This document shows positions 10,672 to 22,849 of a DNA stretch of 64,000 bases, in pieces. Numbering within the stretch: the stretch's first letter is position 1; every line of letters starts with the position of its first letter. Source of the DNA: Leptidea sinapis (Eukaryota; Arthropoda; Insecta; Lepidoptera; Pieridae); NCBI RefSeq assembly GCF_905404315.1, contig NC_066310.1, positions 2,046,001 to 2,110,000 of the forward strand. Reading direction: 5' to 3'. A program made the position numbers and the translations under genes. The notes under the pieces are model-generated. The model did not search any database, had not been told where the DNA came from, and saw nothing but the letters and a program-made list of their open reading frames with translations.

Positions 10672-10725
10672 CATACGAGTTATTTCCTTGACCTACATGA
10701 ATAAAGTGATTTTGAATTGATTTGA
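10672..10725 (+). mobile_element. family L, terminal 3' fragment
   Basis: Carries only the terminal signature of family L: the TTCATACGAGTTATTTCC region, GACCTACATGAATAAAGTGA and TTTTGAATTGATTTGA. A severely 5'-truncated insertion. Confidence 0.55.
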
Positions 10726-11085
10726 TATAACTTAGAATATCCATTCAGTTACATAGGATTGCTTAATTGTATAACAAAAATATTTGTAAACACGTTTATT
10801 GTTTTAAATATCAATATGTCGTTATTTAAACAACCGAATTTAATTTATTAGGGGGTAAGAAGGACAAAAGAACGTAAGGCCAAGGTAACACCATAAGAAT
10901 TACCATAGTGTCGCACGAGCGTACAATATTTTAATTTTTATGTTTATTGAAACATTGAATAAAGTATTTACTTCATATTTACGTAGGCTGTGCAAAGCGA
11001 TTAACGCTAAATTATATCCAAGATTAATAATTTGCAGTTAGAGCCAGTAATACACTCAGTGTTATTCACCGAGCCAGATAAATAA
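10726..11085. other. unassigned AT-rich DNA
   Basis: No gene or repeat recognised. Confidence 0.35.
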
Positions 11086-11310
11086 ATGCATATTATACAA
11101 AACGCACTGAACACGAATAGAATTCAAAGTGGCCGCTCCACGCGTGTGTGCGTAAGCCGATTTCCCTTTCCCTCGTGTGCGACTCTGTGTCGAGTTTCAC
11201 GCCGCGTGTGTGTGCGTGAGCCATGGCAGACTTCTTGGCAACGGCCGCATCTAAAGGCCCGTTCATATCGAACAACTTTTTATCGCTTATTAATAGCCCC
11301 TATTAGCTCG
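11086..11310 (+). other. GC-richer unique segment with a short open frame
   Basis: About 200 bp with more CpG than its surroundings, including GTGTGTGCG repeats. An ATG in good context (GCCATGG at 11223) opens a 27-codon frame, MADFLATAASKG..., ending at TAG. It could be a 5' exon or part of an unrecognised element. There is no splice-site or homology support, so it is not called a gene. Confidence 0.2.
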
Positions 11311-12609
11311 TTTTACCCCATTACGGGGTTTGTGCGTCTAGTTTTTGTTACCCGTTTATCCCCATATGGTATAATCTTGATAACTATCCACATACTTTAC
11401 GTACATATTGCGGTTGATGTAATTTTATCCAAGCGTTCTTGAAGACTAAGGCACGTACTTATATCAATCGTATAATATCAATAAATATTTAAAATCAGAA
11501 TTATCTATCTCCCATCAGTTTATCAAACTTCAAGGTAAAATAATTAGTTAAACGCTTGGCAATCTTAGAACACGGCACGACAAAAAATTTGTTTGATTCC
11601 AAACATCTACTATCAACAACTACATCAACGCCTTTGACACGGTATTATCATATTTTTTTTAATTCCATCAAGTATATAAGCTATTTCTGATACATCCACT
11701 TATGAAAAACAAATGAGGAAAAAAATTTATGCGGTATAAAATGATTTATTTGTATGGCCCTTTGTTTACACCCAAGCACTGATAACAAATGCAAACAATA
11801 ATTACTATCTCAACGTAATTACGTGTACACTATCTACTAATGAGTAACCCGTTCTAAATCTTAATGTGTTTTAACGGTGATCGAAGGTACAAAATGCTTT
11901 TGACAAGTCACAAACAATATTTAGTACTAAAATAATGCAGTGGTGAAATAAAAAAATCTATATTTATAAATAGAAATGTATCTACGCGACAATTAGCAGC
12001 ACTGAGATATGTTTTAAAATATTGTTTCGTAATTTAATTATAAGAAATTTTTAATAATCCTACCATAGATATCATAATAAAAGTTTTCAATAGCACACTA
12101 GTTATGTCAACTGTTTTAAGTACTTCCACATTCTGGTTAATTAAAACTTTATCACAAATAAATATAATTTTGAACTATAAGAAAATCTTTCTTTTGTCAA
12201 TTTTTAATCTGTGTACTAATGTGTAATATGATAGTTTAAAATGAGAAACACATATTTTGTCGCCTTTATGGACTTACCCAAAATTATTATTCCGTCTTGA
12301 ACGCCAAAGGTTTAATTCTATAATAATGTAGTCGGTGATCGCGTTGAGAGTTGGCAGACAACTAAAGATAAATTTAATGTTCTCATTTCCGTTTTATGAT
12401 TTTGTATTCGCAGTCGATCGCCATTTTGTGCGTCAGATATTAAACATAATATTATTAATACAATATTGTAATATTATTCATTGCATTCACTCAAACAGAT
12501 ATTAATATTTATATATTTGTAACTATGATTGACTTATAAGAACATGATCTATGACAAGTATTTAATAATAATACTAGTTTCATTACCTAATACATAAAAT
12601 TCTAATGTG
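11311..12609. other. unassigned AT-rich DNA
   Basis: No gene or repeat recognised in about 1.3 kb. Confidence 0.35.
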
Positions 12610-12850
12610 TATGATTGCGAAATTGAAGTGGCAGTGAGCAGGGCACATAGTTCGACGGACAGATTGCCGTTGGGGCAGTAAAGTCCCCAAATGACGACCA
12701 CGTACCTGAAGACGCAGTGATGGTATGCCCCCCTCAAGATGGACCGACAATCTGGTCAAGATCGCCGGAATACGATGGATGAGCGCAGCGCAGGACCGAT
12801 CGTCGTGGAAATCTTTGGGGGAGGCCTTTGTCCAGCAGTGACGTCTTTTG
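12610..12850 (+). mobile_element. RTE-type LINE C-terminus (ATG-tail family), joined to a Helitron
   Basis: Reads IAKLKWQ, AGHIVRRTD, VLEWRPRTG-like, GRPPTRWTD-like and IRWM.AAQDRSSWKSLGEAF across frames, ending at the VQQW-like CAGCAGTGACGTC. This is the C-terminal region of an RTE-type endonuclease/reverse-transcriptase protein common in Lepidoptera. Stops and frameshifts break it. Its usual ATG-repeat tail is missing: Helitron H2 follows directly. Confidence 0.75.
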
Positions 12851-12851
12851 G

Positions 12852-13276
12852 TGTTTGCTACCAAACTCCTCCGAAACGGCTTAACCGATTTAAATGAAAT
12901 TTTGTGTACATATCGGGTAGGTCTGAGAATCGGCCAACATCTATTTTTAATACCCCTAAATATTTTTTTGACAATTTTTTTTATTTTTTATTTATTATGA
13001 TCCAGATTTAAAAAATACATAAAACTTCAAATTTTAACCCATCTTCGATCAACACCTATTTTTGTATAACGATTTTTATCTTATTTTGTTCCAGATCCGC
13101 AATAGGCTTGCAAGATGGCAATCGAATATAAAGTTTATTGTAGTACGATAAATTTTATGTACCATATATTTGATAAGTCTGAGATTCGGTCGTCATCTAT
13201 TTTTAAACCCCAAAAAATTTAAATATTGAAATTCTTTTTTTTTATACGAAAATACAACGTATGCTGAGTTAGCTAG
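12852..13276 (+). mobile_element. non-autonomous Helitron H2, 5' truncated, internally duplicated
   Basis: Matches H1 from CTCCTCCGAAACGGCTTAAC onward and ends TTAGCTAG before a T. The segment AATTTTGTGTACATAT...GGTCTGAGAATCGG (about 12891-12965) recurs in altered form at 13146-13216, so part of the body is duplicated. The expected 5' TC end is absent where it abuts the RTE fragment. Confidence 0.7.
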
Positions 13277-13915
13277 TATTATTATAAAATCAGACTTCAA
13301 AAGGCCTTGAAACAAAATAATTCTTAAAGAAAGACGCTTGGAAAATATTTTACTGACTGGTAACACTTATATATTTTGTAAGTTATAGCAAACAAGAATA
13401 TAAATCCATACGTATGATCAAATTGTAAGCCTGCCATGCTTAATTAAAATAATACAATTTATAATTGATAAATAAAAAAAATACACCGATGTATAGTAAC
13501 ATTTAGTAGGTACGTTTTATTTCCCCAAACAAGAACAGCCTTTTCGATGTTAATTGGGTTTTTTGTAACAGTTATTCTAACGCTCTCCAAAGTAGAGACT
13601 TATAGTTATTGGTACTAGAATTAAGACACTTGTTATGATATCAGTTTACACATTGTGATTTTTGTACGCGTTAGAGAATTGAGTTGGTATTCGAAGATGT
13701 TACTGAAAATACTCAATATATTTATTAACTATGCAGCAGAAACATGAGTCCTGATAAAGGAAAGTATTCACAAAATACAAGTTGTCCAGAGGAAACTAGA
13801 AATTAGTAATATAGGCAAATGCCTAATGTCTTAATCCAATGATTAATAGACCACGATACAAACACCTGTCTTAGAGAGAAAAGTAAGATCATAGATGCTA
13901 CTAAAGATTTGCAAG
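13277..13915. other. unassigned AT-rich DNA
   Basis: No gene or repeat recognised. Confidence 0.35.
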
Positions 13916-14120
13916 TCTGAAATGACAGTGAGTAGGACACAGAGTCCGGAAAAATAAAGAAAACTGTAAGGATGAACTGAATGGAGGTAGCGTGAAAACG
14001 GGATAAATGGCGCAATCTGAAGGAGATCTACACCAGCCCGGTTAAGTTTGGCTAAGAGAGAGATGGATATATAAATGTTGCGAGATTAGAAGCTCTAGAA
14101 AAGGCACTACATCTAGGATA
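13916..14120 (+). mobile_element. possible LINE C-terminal relic (very degraded)
   Basis: Fragments RDKWRNLKEIYTSPV and a preceding basic stretch recall the W..L.E.Y..Q end of RTE-type proteins. Stops are frequent and no other family member in the window confirms it. Confidence 0.25.
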
Positions 14121-14842
14121 CCCAAGCTAACATTGAAGTACACACCACCTAACATCTACAGATGTTGTAACTAAGCAATGTGAAATGGAACTTGTTAATT
14201 ATCTATAATTATATAATTAAGAGTTTGCAAGAGTATTAATATCGATGAGATGAGTTTTGATACGCATGTACGTGCGTTATAAAAGTTAACTGTATCAGTT
14301 TTATGGCGCCCTAGTAACCTACAACATATAATATTATTAATTTCAACAGTAAATTAATTCGATATATATAAAATAAGTCATGTATATTTTTTGATAACAC
14401 GAAATGGAATTCGAATGGAAGGCGAAATTCTATTTTGATTTATATTTTGTGTCAGTATACTTTATAATGGCGTCAGCACCTCACTATCTGCTGTCATCTG
14501 TCAAACATAAAAATGTCAAACTGTTCCTGCACGAGCGCAGTATATAGATGCACTGACGTGAGACATTTCATTAAGAATTATTGTCCATTCTCTGGCGTGA
14601 GTGCGGCGACTTGCGGCCAATATAAACCGGTGATTTTCATAATCTCAAGTAAAGACTGGTTTAGCAGCGAGACCGGCATTAACACCGATATAGGAGTAAC
14701 GATTATCAGCGCCGGTTTGTCTCCTACCTTACCTCTTAAGGTGTAGGTGTTGATGAACCATGTAGTGAGTGTTTATGACTTGTCAATCAAAATCGGTTAC
14801 AGCCACAATAGATTCGCATTCCTTTCCTATTGGCTGTGTCTA
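14121..14842. other. unassigned DNA
   Basis: Includes a GC-richer part at 14510-14740 with a 77-codon plus frame (MSNCSCTSAVYRC...). No family recognised and no splice or promoter signal stands out. Confidence 0.25.
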
Positions 14843-14919
14843 CCAGTGGGAGGCTCCTTTGCACAGGATGCCGCCTAGGTTATGGGTACCACAACGACGC
14901 CTATTTCTACCGTAAAACA
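14843..14919 (+). mobile_element. Rep-A 5' fragment
   Basis: Only the 5' 77 bp of Rep-A: CCAGTGGGAGGCTCCTTTGC through the segment CTATTTCTACCGTAAAACA. The rest was lost, which is unusual for a retroposon (5' ends are normally lost first), so a later deletion or rearrangement is likely. Confidence 0.75.
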
Positions 14920-15429
14920 TTTTTCTCGACTCGCTACCCATACTCTATCCCTATCGTTCGTTGTCTTTCACCGTAGTTTGTATCATGTGAACCCGGCCTA
15001 ACGATCGTCTCCTGGTACGTGAATATAAAGTATACAAGAACAATTATCATGTGGGATAGGTCATGTGTCACCAGTGGACACTTCCAAGAACGGTGTCGTT
15101 TACACTCGGACACCCAAACAAACTCTATTATGAGCGCGCACACACGCGCAGCGTCCATACAAAACTCTTTAAACGTATAAACTCTTTGGTCAAACAATCA
15201 GCCTGCATTACTGGCAGGAATTTTAAACACTTAGTAATGAAAATAATTCTAAGTAATTGTTTCTTTTATTGAAATGTCTTTATTAAAGTCGACGGCGATT
15301 CTTGATAGGTATCCATAGTTATAACGACAACTATATGAGACTGCCTCAGACCGAAGAAGAACGGGCCCAAGGGCTATTTTTTTTATAAAAATATGGATTA
15401 AAATGTAATATCGTACAATATACATTTAT
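14920..15429. other. unassigned DNA
   Basis: No gene recognised. Short frames on both strands overlap each other and carry no motif. Confidence 0.3.
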
Positions 15430-15540
15430 AATTAAAGGACCTGAGGGTGTTCCCTTCATTCCCAGTCTGTGGTATCATGAAGAAAATCGTTTATGCTATA
15501 GTAACCTCTCCCACACAAACGTGTTTTAATAAAAAAAAAA
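15430..15540 (-). mobile_element. family E fragment
   Basis: Minus-strand copy of the upstream part of family E: ACACGTTTGTGTGGGAGAGG, TACTATAGCATAAACGAT and ACCACAGACTGGGAATG. The 3' part with the GCCCGCTGAG motif is absent. Confidence 0.5.
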
Positions 15541-15850
15541 TAAAATGAAGCTGCTGTTATTTTTCCTTCAGAAAGTCAATCGCTACAACGGTTCCTCTGT
15601 TGTGCCATGGACGATGGATTATGAACACCATGGAGCAATCCTTATCATCCGTCAGTACAACGATGTCTTGAGTTTTAACAATTATTTTAACAAGACAATA
15701 TACATTAATAACTATAAGAACCCTAAGGTGAAAACAAATTCAATAAATTAAATGAATTTTCGTCGAAATTAGTCATATGTACACTATATATCAATAATAC
15801 TAAAATATTATGTATTTTTACATATCATATCGTCCACTTTTATTACAAAT

Positions 15851-16091
15851 TTTTTTTATGGAAAGCCAGCCCAAATTATCTTGCAACACCAAAAGAATTA
15901 CAGGAGCGTTGCCGGCCTTTAAGGAAAGTGCACGCGGTTTTTTTGAAGGTACCCATGTCGTATCGTCCCGGAAACACCGCACAAGGAAGCTCATTCCACA
16001 GCTTTGTAGTACATGGAAGAAAGCTCCTTGAAAACCGCACTGTGGACGAGGACCGCCGCAAATCCAGATAGTGGGGATGATATCCTAATTT
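15851..16091 (-). mobile_element. Zenon-like LINE 3' end, ORF2 C-terminus
   Basis: T-run and TATGG on the plus strand mark the A-tail. Minus-strand translation reads STVRFSRSFLPCTTKLWNEL, PCAVFPGRYDMGTF, then FLKGRQRSCNSFGVA, the conserved C-terminus of the LINE. The part next to the tail is shortened by a deletion. The frame is open over about 60 codons, so this copy is younger than most. Confidence 0.7.
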
Positions 16092-16501
16092 ATACTAAAT
16101 ATATTCCTATATTCCTAGATAATGGCAGCATAGTGTGGTCTCTTTTTAGAGAGTAGTAATTTTTTTGCGGGCATCACTTAGTGCATTCTCTGTGTTTATA
16201 AGATTGACAAAGTAGCATGTGTCAATCAGTCACATTTGGTAATGTTGCAGAGACATAGATATGTGTCAGATTATCTCAGGCGAAATTATTTTTTATCACC
16301 TCAAGATATGAGTGACATTTCCGCGAACGGTATCGACGCGCGCCATCTGCACATACAATGTGGCATTAACGGATGCGGTGGGACTTGATTAAGAGTTTTT
16401 ATCAATAGATAAGGAATTGCGTATCTGCTTAAAACTTATGGAAAATATGTGTCCCGCAACCACGATAGAACTGGAAATAATATTCCATCATCTGACATCA
16501 A
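16092..16501. other. unassigned DNA
   Basis: No gene or repeat recognised. Confidence 0.3.
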
Positions 16502-16536
16502 TGGGAGGCTTCTCTGCACAGGATGCCGGCTAGGTA
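16502..16536 (+). mobile_element. Rep-A 5' scrap
   Basis: TGGGAGGCTTCTCTGCACAG followed by GATGCCGGCTAGG matches only the first ~35 bp of Rep-A. It is short, but the exact GGATGCCGGCTAG block makes chance unlikely. Confidence 0.5.
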
Positions 16537-16984
16537 TTTTAAGCCGTAAATTAAATGTCAATTTATTGGAAGCCGAATTTACACTACGAAAGTAATGGTA
16601 TGAAAGTATTTCCGTGACATAAATTTCATCAAAAATTTCAAGTGTAAACGCCAAGTTTTACAATGTATGCATCGATTTCACGACATGACATAGTGTCTTG
16701 CGCCTATTTTGATAAAACGGATACGGATCGGATTCGGATCGGACGTAGTGCGAAAGCGCTCTTAGTAACTAATTTCATAAAAAAAATTTATCATCATCCT
16801 AAAGATAAAATAAATGTAGAATTAATTTAGATACTTCAAGAGCACACTACACTCTCCCCTTTAGCGATATTTTCTCAACACTTGGAAGAATCGTTTTACA
16901 ACACAGCTTGATAGATATTGAAGCAAAATGAGATGCAACTCAGTTAAAATAGTCTTACATTAACCAAATCTTATGATTATTTTT
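16537..16984. other. unassigned AT-rich DNA
   Basis: No gene or repeat recognised. Confidence 0.3.
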
Positions 16985-17230
16985 ACAATACTATTATTAC
17001 GTTAAATTAAAACTATCATTACGTGGAAGCGTACCAAGAATACTGGCAGCGTTTCCGCTTTGGATAGCAAGGCTGATCCGTTGACTGAAATAGCTGCCAG
17101 CGCTTGGGTTTCCGGTAGCTACATCGAGAAGATAGTACTTTGTATATTCTCCGCGCCTCTGGGCCTTACGGGCCAAGTGTCTCAACACCAAACGACACAA
17201 AGATGTAAGACTCACTTACGCTTAATTTAT
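16985..17230 (-). mobile_element. family R LINE-like C-terminus, copy 1
   Basis: A minus-strand 72-codon frame contains VLRHLARKAQRRGEY, NPSAGSYFSQRISLAIQ and GNAASILGTLPRND before a stop. The QRIS.AIQ.GNAASILGTLP motif is one I associate with C-termini of retroelement polyproteins. A second copy at 27130-27400 keeps the same motif and stop region. The exact clade is unresolved. Confidence 0.5.
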
Positions 17231-17950
17231 TAATAACAATTAAGTGTAAGTGAATATATTGATTGCCGTTCATTGGTGGTCTCCAGCTAAGACCAAGTTG
17301 GCATCTAAAAAACTGTTAAGATACCTTAGGTCTGAAGTTAACTATCTTAGAGTTCCTTCCTTTTCATCGTATATGAATTCATGACGTCAACTCCCTCAGA
17401 TAAAATATAATAATATGCAGATCTTTGCAGTAACGTAAAGATTATAGATTTTTCTTATTATTTAATTTAAAATACTTCCAAAATATATAGCGGCAACGGA
17501 GACGTAAAAACAGGGTCATAAAGGATAATGGTGGCAATTAATAAAATCAAACGATCAATAATGTAATATGAGGTGTCGAGTTACGCACAGGTGTTCGAAG
17601 AATATTATTTTTTAATGAAAAATGTTTGACAGTCCACAGTATTATACGAGATATACGGTAATGGCGAACGCATCGGTCCGGTGACAGACTTGTTGGATAT
17701 TGTTACATTTGATGATGTTTGGTAGACTTTATGAATTATTTATTTGGGAGTCCATCGAAATGATCATATGAACATTCTAGAAAAATATCATATCTCGTAC
17801 TGGTAATTTATTTCAAATTAATATTCTAAGTATGCTTGGAATGGTGTTACTGAAGTGGTACTTTCTATAAATCTTGGCATACGTAGCTGAACTATATACT
17901 ACATATTATGAAGTCCTGGTAGATGACGCTAGGATATAAATCATATTCAA
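17231..17950. other. unassigned AT-rich DNA
   Basis: No gene or repeat recognised. Confidence 0.35.
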
Positions 17951-18270
17951 TTTTTTTATGAGAGTAAGGAACGAGACGTGCAGGACGTTCAGCTGATGGC
18001 AATTGATACGCCCTGCCCATAACGATGCAGCGCCGCACAGGATTCTTGATAAACCGAAAAATTCTTAACGACACAACAATTGCGCTCGTCACCTTGAGAT
18101 ATAAGATGTTAAGTCTCATTTGCCCAGTAATTTCACTAGCTCCCTTCAGACCGACACAATAATGCTTACATATCACATGCTTCACGACAGAAATAGACGC
18201 CGTTTTTGTACCCATAATCTAGCCGGCATGGATGCCGGCTCCTTTGCACTGGAGTGCAAAGGAGCCGGCT
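17951..18270 (-). mobile_element. Rep-A retroposon with snap-back 5' end
   Basis: Minus-strand Rep-A, nearly full length. Instead of ending CCTCCCACTGG, its 5' end is an inverted duplication: GCCGGCTCCTTTGCACT at 18234-18250, two bases (GG), then the exact complement AGTGCAAAGGAGCCGGC at 18253-18269. AGCCGGCAT at 18221-18229 and ATGCCGGCT at 18232-18240 add a second inverted pair. A template switch or fold-back during cDNA synthesis would make this. Confidence 0.8.
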
Positions 18271-18302
18271 ATTTACGTAGAACATATCCACTAAAATACT
18301 AA

Positions 18303-18440
18303 CCCCCTTATTCATTCCAGTCTGCTAACTTAAAGCATTGCTAATTCTCACTCTGTCTTCTTCTATTGACCTAAGTCAGAATGAGAAAATACACTCCTAA
18401 GCGGCTGTTTAAAGTTAGCGGACCATTATGAATAAGGGGG
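18303..18440 (+). mobile_element. 138-bp MITE with inverted termini, copy 1
   Basis: Starts CCCCCTTATTCATTCCAGTC and ends CATTATGAATAAGGGGG. The terminal regions are imperfect inverted repeats of about 30 bp (CCCCCTTATTCATAATGG versus CCCCCTTATTCATTCCAG, then GCTAACTT-like). The second copy (41672-41809) has the same length in the opposite orientation. No coding capacity. The flanks here are TAA and TAT, not identical. Confidence 0.75.
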
Positions 18441-19264
18441 TATATATTGCATTTTATATACGGAGTGAACACTATATAAAATATGTGTTACATAATTAAA
18501 CATTATATACGTGAATATGACGCCGTTTATAAATATATTTTGTCATAGAGATTGACCAAAAGTAAAATACTACACACTTCACTAATTCACTAACACATCT
18601 GTATAACTTTCACACATGAAGATTTTAAATTTACTCTCGCCGTAATGAGTATTATAAATAATCTAAGATCAAAGCTATACATCTTAATAATTACCACCAA
18701 TTAGAAAAAAAATGATTTAAATGAGAAATGCAGAAAGGCAGTCATAGTCACTTTTTAAACCACTATTTACCGTATCATCATTCAACCGTTTCAGCTTAGA
18801 CAATTGAAAATTTAAAAAATAAGTAAATTATAAAAATATATCAAGATTTGTTGAGTACAGTACGTAAATCAATTCACACACATTATAAATTAATAAACGT
18901 ACTAAGCGAACATTTTCAAAACATTAATGCACTTTCCTTGTCTAATGAAAAAAAAAGACTCTTATCGAGTTTCAGTGAATGTCGTTCCGGTTATTACAAT
19001 AAAATAAAAATACTGCAATAAAATAACAGTATAAAGTAAAGTACTTCTCATAATATAATTTATTTTATTTTTCTTTATTGTAACATTTTCAAAGTAGTAC
19101 CGCGTTGATGTCTTTTACATGAAATATCAAATTTTCATCAAATCGAGAGATCATTTCACCTTCAGTCCCCTTGATTCTTGAAAACGAGATCTGGAAAGTT
19201 CTTGAATCATCATGTTAACTAAAATAATATTCAAAATGTAACTTTTACGCAAAAATCTAATGTA
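18441..19264. other. unassigned AT-rich DNA
   Basis: No gene recognised. A short inverted echo of the family F neighbourhood (AACGAGATCTGGAAAG near 19184) occurs near its end. Confidence 0.3.
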
Positions 19265-19365
19265 AAAACAAAGAAACAATTACAAGAGTTTTAATCCTTT
19301 AAAAAGTGTATTATTTAAATGTGTAACACTCACGTTCATCAAAGAAAATACTAAATCGAGATATT
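19265..19365 (+). repeat. family F repeat, copy 1
   Basis: Shares GTTTTAATCCTTTAAAA, GTGT.TTATTTAAAT, GTAACACTC.CGTT and ATCAAAGAAAATACTA with 38845-38920. I recognise this string from other lepidopteran sequences but cannot assign the element. Confidence 0.5.
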
Positions 19366-19919
19366 TTGTTAAAATGATTAAAAACTGCTTACAATATTCT
19401 ATTTAATTATTTCAATTTATAAAATTTACTTTATTTAAATGTTATTATGTGTTTCACCTAAACTTAAAGATCCCTTTTTCTTACTTAATATTTTACTCTT
19501 AATTTACGTAAATTTTCTTGCTACTGTACTTCTAAAAGAGCATATTTAATAAAAGCGCTATAAGGTATAACTAAAAAGTGCTAAGTACGCAAAAACTTTA
19601 TGAAGTTATCGACGTAAGTGCCAAATTCTTACCGAATTACAGCGTTTATTAAATTTGTGACAGTATAATATATCTGCTAAATAAGAATGTGGTCTGGTAC
19701 AAGACTTTTGGTACAACTCTACAAACTAACTTTTGATTGGAAAAAATTAATTGTTTTTTTAGTGGTGAATAATCTTAGATTTACATATACATATACAAAT
19801 ATATTCTTAAACAATAAGTTTAACAGGGATCCCTGCGACCAGCTACCGTTCGACCAGTGAGTTCATTGTAGATCAATTCTTTTTTGATATTGATAAGATT
19901 TTTTGTTGAATTCATTCAT

Positions 19920-20231
19920 TCTTTATGGAAAAGAAGGACAAACGAGCGTTTGGGTGTTAAGTGATTACCGCCACCCACATTCTCTTACAACACCAGAGAA
20001 ATCACAGGAGCGTTGCCGGCTTTTAAGGAAGGTGTACGCGCTTTTTTTTTGAAGATAGCCATGTCGTATCGTACCGAAAACACCGCACAAGGAAGCTCAT
20101 TCCACAGCTTTGTAGTACGTGAAATAAAGTTCTTTGAAAACCGCAATGTGGAGGACCGCCGCACATACAGAATTCGGCGGCAGGAATCAGGTGAAATAGC
20201 TCTTCGGAATACTCCCCATGATTATAAATGT
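19920..20231 (-). mobile_element. Zenon-like LINE 3' end with internal deletion
   Basis: Plus-strand markers: TTTATGGAAAAGAAGGACAA, GGAGCGTTGCCGGC, CCATGTCGTATCG, CACCGCACAAGGAAGCTC, TGAAAACCGCAATGTGGAGG, then a jump to ATTCGGCGGCAGGAATCAGG. About 40 bp between the last two, present at 38299-38733, are missing. Confidence 0.7.
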
Positions 20232-20261
20232 TTGGTGTACGATATTACATTGTAATCCATG

Positions 20262-20396
20262 TTTTTAAACAAAAACAGCCCGCTGTTGCCCGTTCTTCAA
20301 AGGTCTGAGGCGATCTATTTTGAATGGATGGTAGTTTTTTACGTTCAATAAGTGATTTTCAATCCTATTTTGAAAAAAAATATTTGAATCTGATAA
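20262..20396 (+). mobile_element. family E 3' end
   Basis: Matches the 3' part of 5240-5575: CAGCCCGCTG, TGCCCGTTCTTC, GGTCTGAGGC, GAATGGATGGTAG, CAATAAGTGATTTTC and a TATTTGAATCTGA end. Confidence 0.6.
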
Positions 20397-22849
20397 ATAT
20401 GTTACAAGATACACAATAAAGCGACAATTGTGATGTCATGACTGAAAAGATCCATGTGTGAGACATTCTCAATGTTAAAATATATTTGAATTTACCGCTA
20501 ATCTTGATCGAATCTTGATATATAACATTAGCATTGTCAAGTTAGCCAACCGTATGACAAGTATTTGTCACTATTAGTATAATGTTGACGTTTGATTTGA
20601 TTGACTTTATAAAGCGGCTATTTTATTTTAGCGCATTATTTTTTGTCATCAACCGACGTGTTGGGTGGGTTTTTACAACAGTCACTAGTGAAGAACAAGT
20701 ATGGGTTATTACCTTCGTTACTTCGAGGGTCTATTGGTGCTGGGTGATTGCCCCGTCTAATATTATTTATGAAAAATTACAAACACTGAGGAATTATTCG
20801 AAAAAAATACATAAACCCACAAATATAAATGGATGCAAGCAACTCAGTCGTACTTTTTCTTTTAATCATATTAAAATTGTAGTTCAATTAAATAATTCAA
20901 ATCTATTTCATTTAATTGCCTGGGGCGGTCGCTACATTTCCAAGGTTTATTATCATTTATAGAGTCAATTATGTAACAGTTACCATCACATGGCAAAATA
21001 TTTTTATTTTATTTTTTTATATTACTCTATACATGTACATTTTCTGGGATCCTATTATATTACTCTTTGGCATACAAAGGATTGAGGTAATTTACCTAGC
21101 CGAGAAGAAAGCAGTTTTTATTTATAAGGCAAAATTATATTCGTTCCTGGTAATTACAATTTCTAGAAAATTCAGTAAGTATGTATGAATATTTTTTTTT
21201 GTTAGTGTTTCTCTCCTGTTTCCGCTGCTTTAGTGCATTGCCTCATTGTATTTGTGATACAAAGAGGATGTAACTACTACGTAATAAGAGACGGGACTGC
21301 CTAAGTAAATATTGAAATTTGGTTAAGTATGAAACGTACAGTGATTTTAAATAAGTTTGAAATAGTAGAAATTACAGTATGGCGATTGGCGACGATGTAT
21401 ATAATTCGGCTGAGTTGCGCGAACAGTTGCTTACAACATAGTGGATTTCGGCTATCTCCGTTTTTATAAGATTATCGCTAGGCTGTTGTGATAGACAAAT
21501 AGAAACCACTAGAAGAACGGATCGTCAATTCTTGTTAGTTTAAACTGAGAATTTACCTTCGATAGACAGAGAAACATAAGTCTTAATGCTTTGGTTACTT
21601 TGGTAGAGTTCCTTTAACTACATAATTAATTCTAGTTGAGTTTTCAAACAATGCATAAATAGACTATAATAGGTATGTTCTTATATGCCATGTTGCGTGT
21701 TATAAAGAAAATATTAAATATCGAAGGAGGTTACATATATAAAGATAAAATATGTTTTTAATTAACAGAGCCCATCATTCATTCGATGGACACGTCTGAA
21801 CCCTGAACTAAAATGATATATCATTATTCACCTTTTCAAATCAGTTTACCGGTACGGTGAGTCATCAACCGACTTACGAAAAATTGCAAGTACCATAAGT
21901 TATGTCAAGTTAAAGTTCATGAACTCTGTCACTGTTTTATAATTTATTTTCCTAACAAGACGCCAGGTTTGTTCAATCTGGTAACAAAATGTAAAATTCC
22001 AGTTTAATAGGTATGAATCTATACATCATAATTATAGGTATGTTTATATTAGTATGTAGGTATGATAATTATAGATAGATAGAAAATATTTCTCGTAAAA
22101 GGCTTTCACAATTGAAAGGTTTGAGGTAAAAACTAATTGATGAATATTGATTTATATATTTTTTTAATATTAAGCTTATTGTCAGTTTTCAACTGTTGCT
22201 GATAAGCTGTTTTTTATAAAAAAATAAATAAAGACAAAATATTTCATTTAAGTTTTAATATTTTTCATACAAATTCAGGTTTATTCACATTTTAGTGAAG
22301 ATACTTTGATAGCAATACTTGCCTACTTTTTTATTTTTTAATTATGTAATTTAAACGTCAGATGGCAGTCTTTCTATATATTATCTACTTCAAATGTCAA
22401 AAATGGCGCCAGTTTTTCACGTCACAGATAAAAAAGATTAACAGTCAGATACATAAATGTTCAGATGGCGTATTTCAACATGTAATATCAAAAAGTATGC
22501 AATAAGTTCAAAGAAAAAACGTGGGAATAGATTGTCTTGAGTGCGTGACATTTTGCATGCACCTTATTGTTTTATGCTTACGGTAGATGTGTAAGCAAAA
22601 TGCAAACATATGGCGTCATATACATAGAGTTTAATCTTCAGCGTTGGACAAATACTGCATTACGAAAAATCTATACGATCCCTTGCAACATGATCTTATC
22701 ATTAGGGTAAATAAACAGTTACAATCGTAATTAACACGTCAGTATGAAATGTGGCGGGAAACTCTTTGCGCCACAGACTAGATATGCTACAGATAAAAAA
22801 ACTCACGGATACTCACGGTGGATTCCAAGTTGGTTGTTGTACACAAAAT
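20397..22849. other. unassigned DNA, about 2.45 kb
   Basis: The longest stretch here without a recognised repeat. It contains a 126-codon plus frame (20582-20962) and a 90-codon plus frame (20916-21188). Both are rich in I, F, Y and N, as expected for chance frames in AT-rich DNA, and show no domain. I see no exon-like pattern. Confidence 0.3.

Noticed and set aside
20582..20962. 126-codon plus-strand frame as a host gene
   Set aside because: No recognised motif, biased to residues coded by AT-rich codons, no splice or promoter context. Length alone is not convincing in 64 kb.
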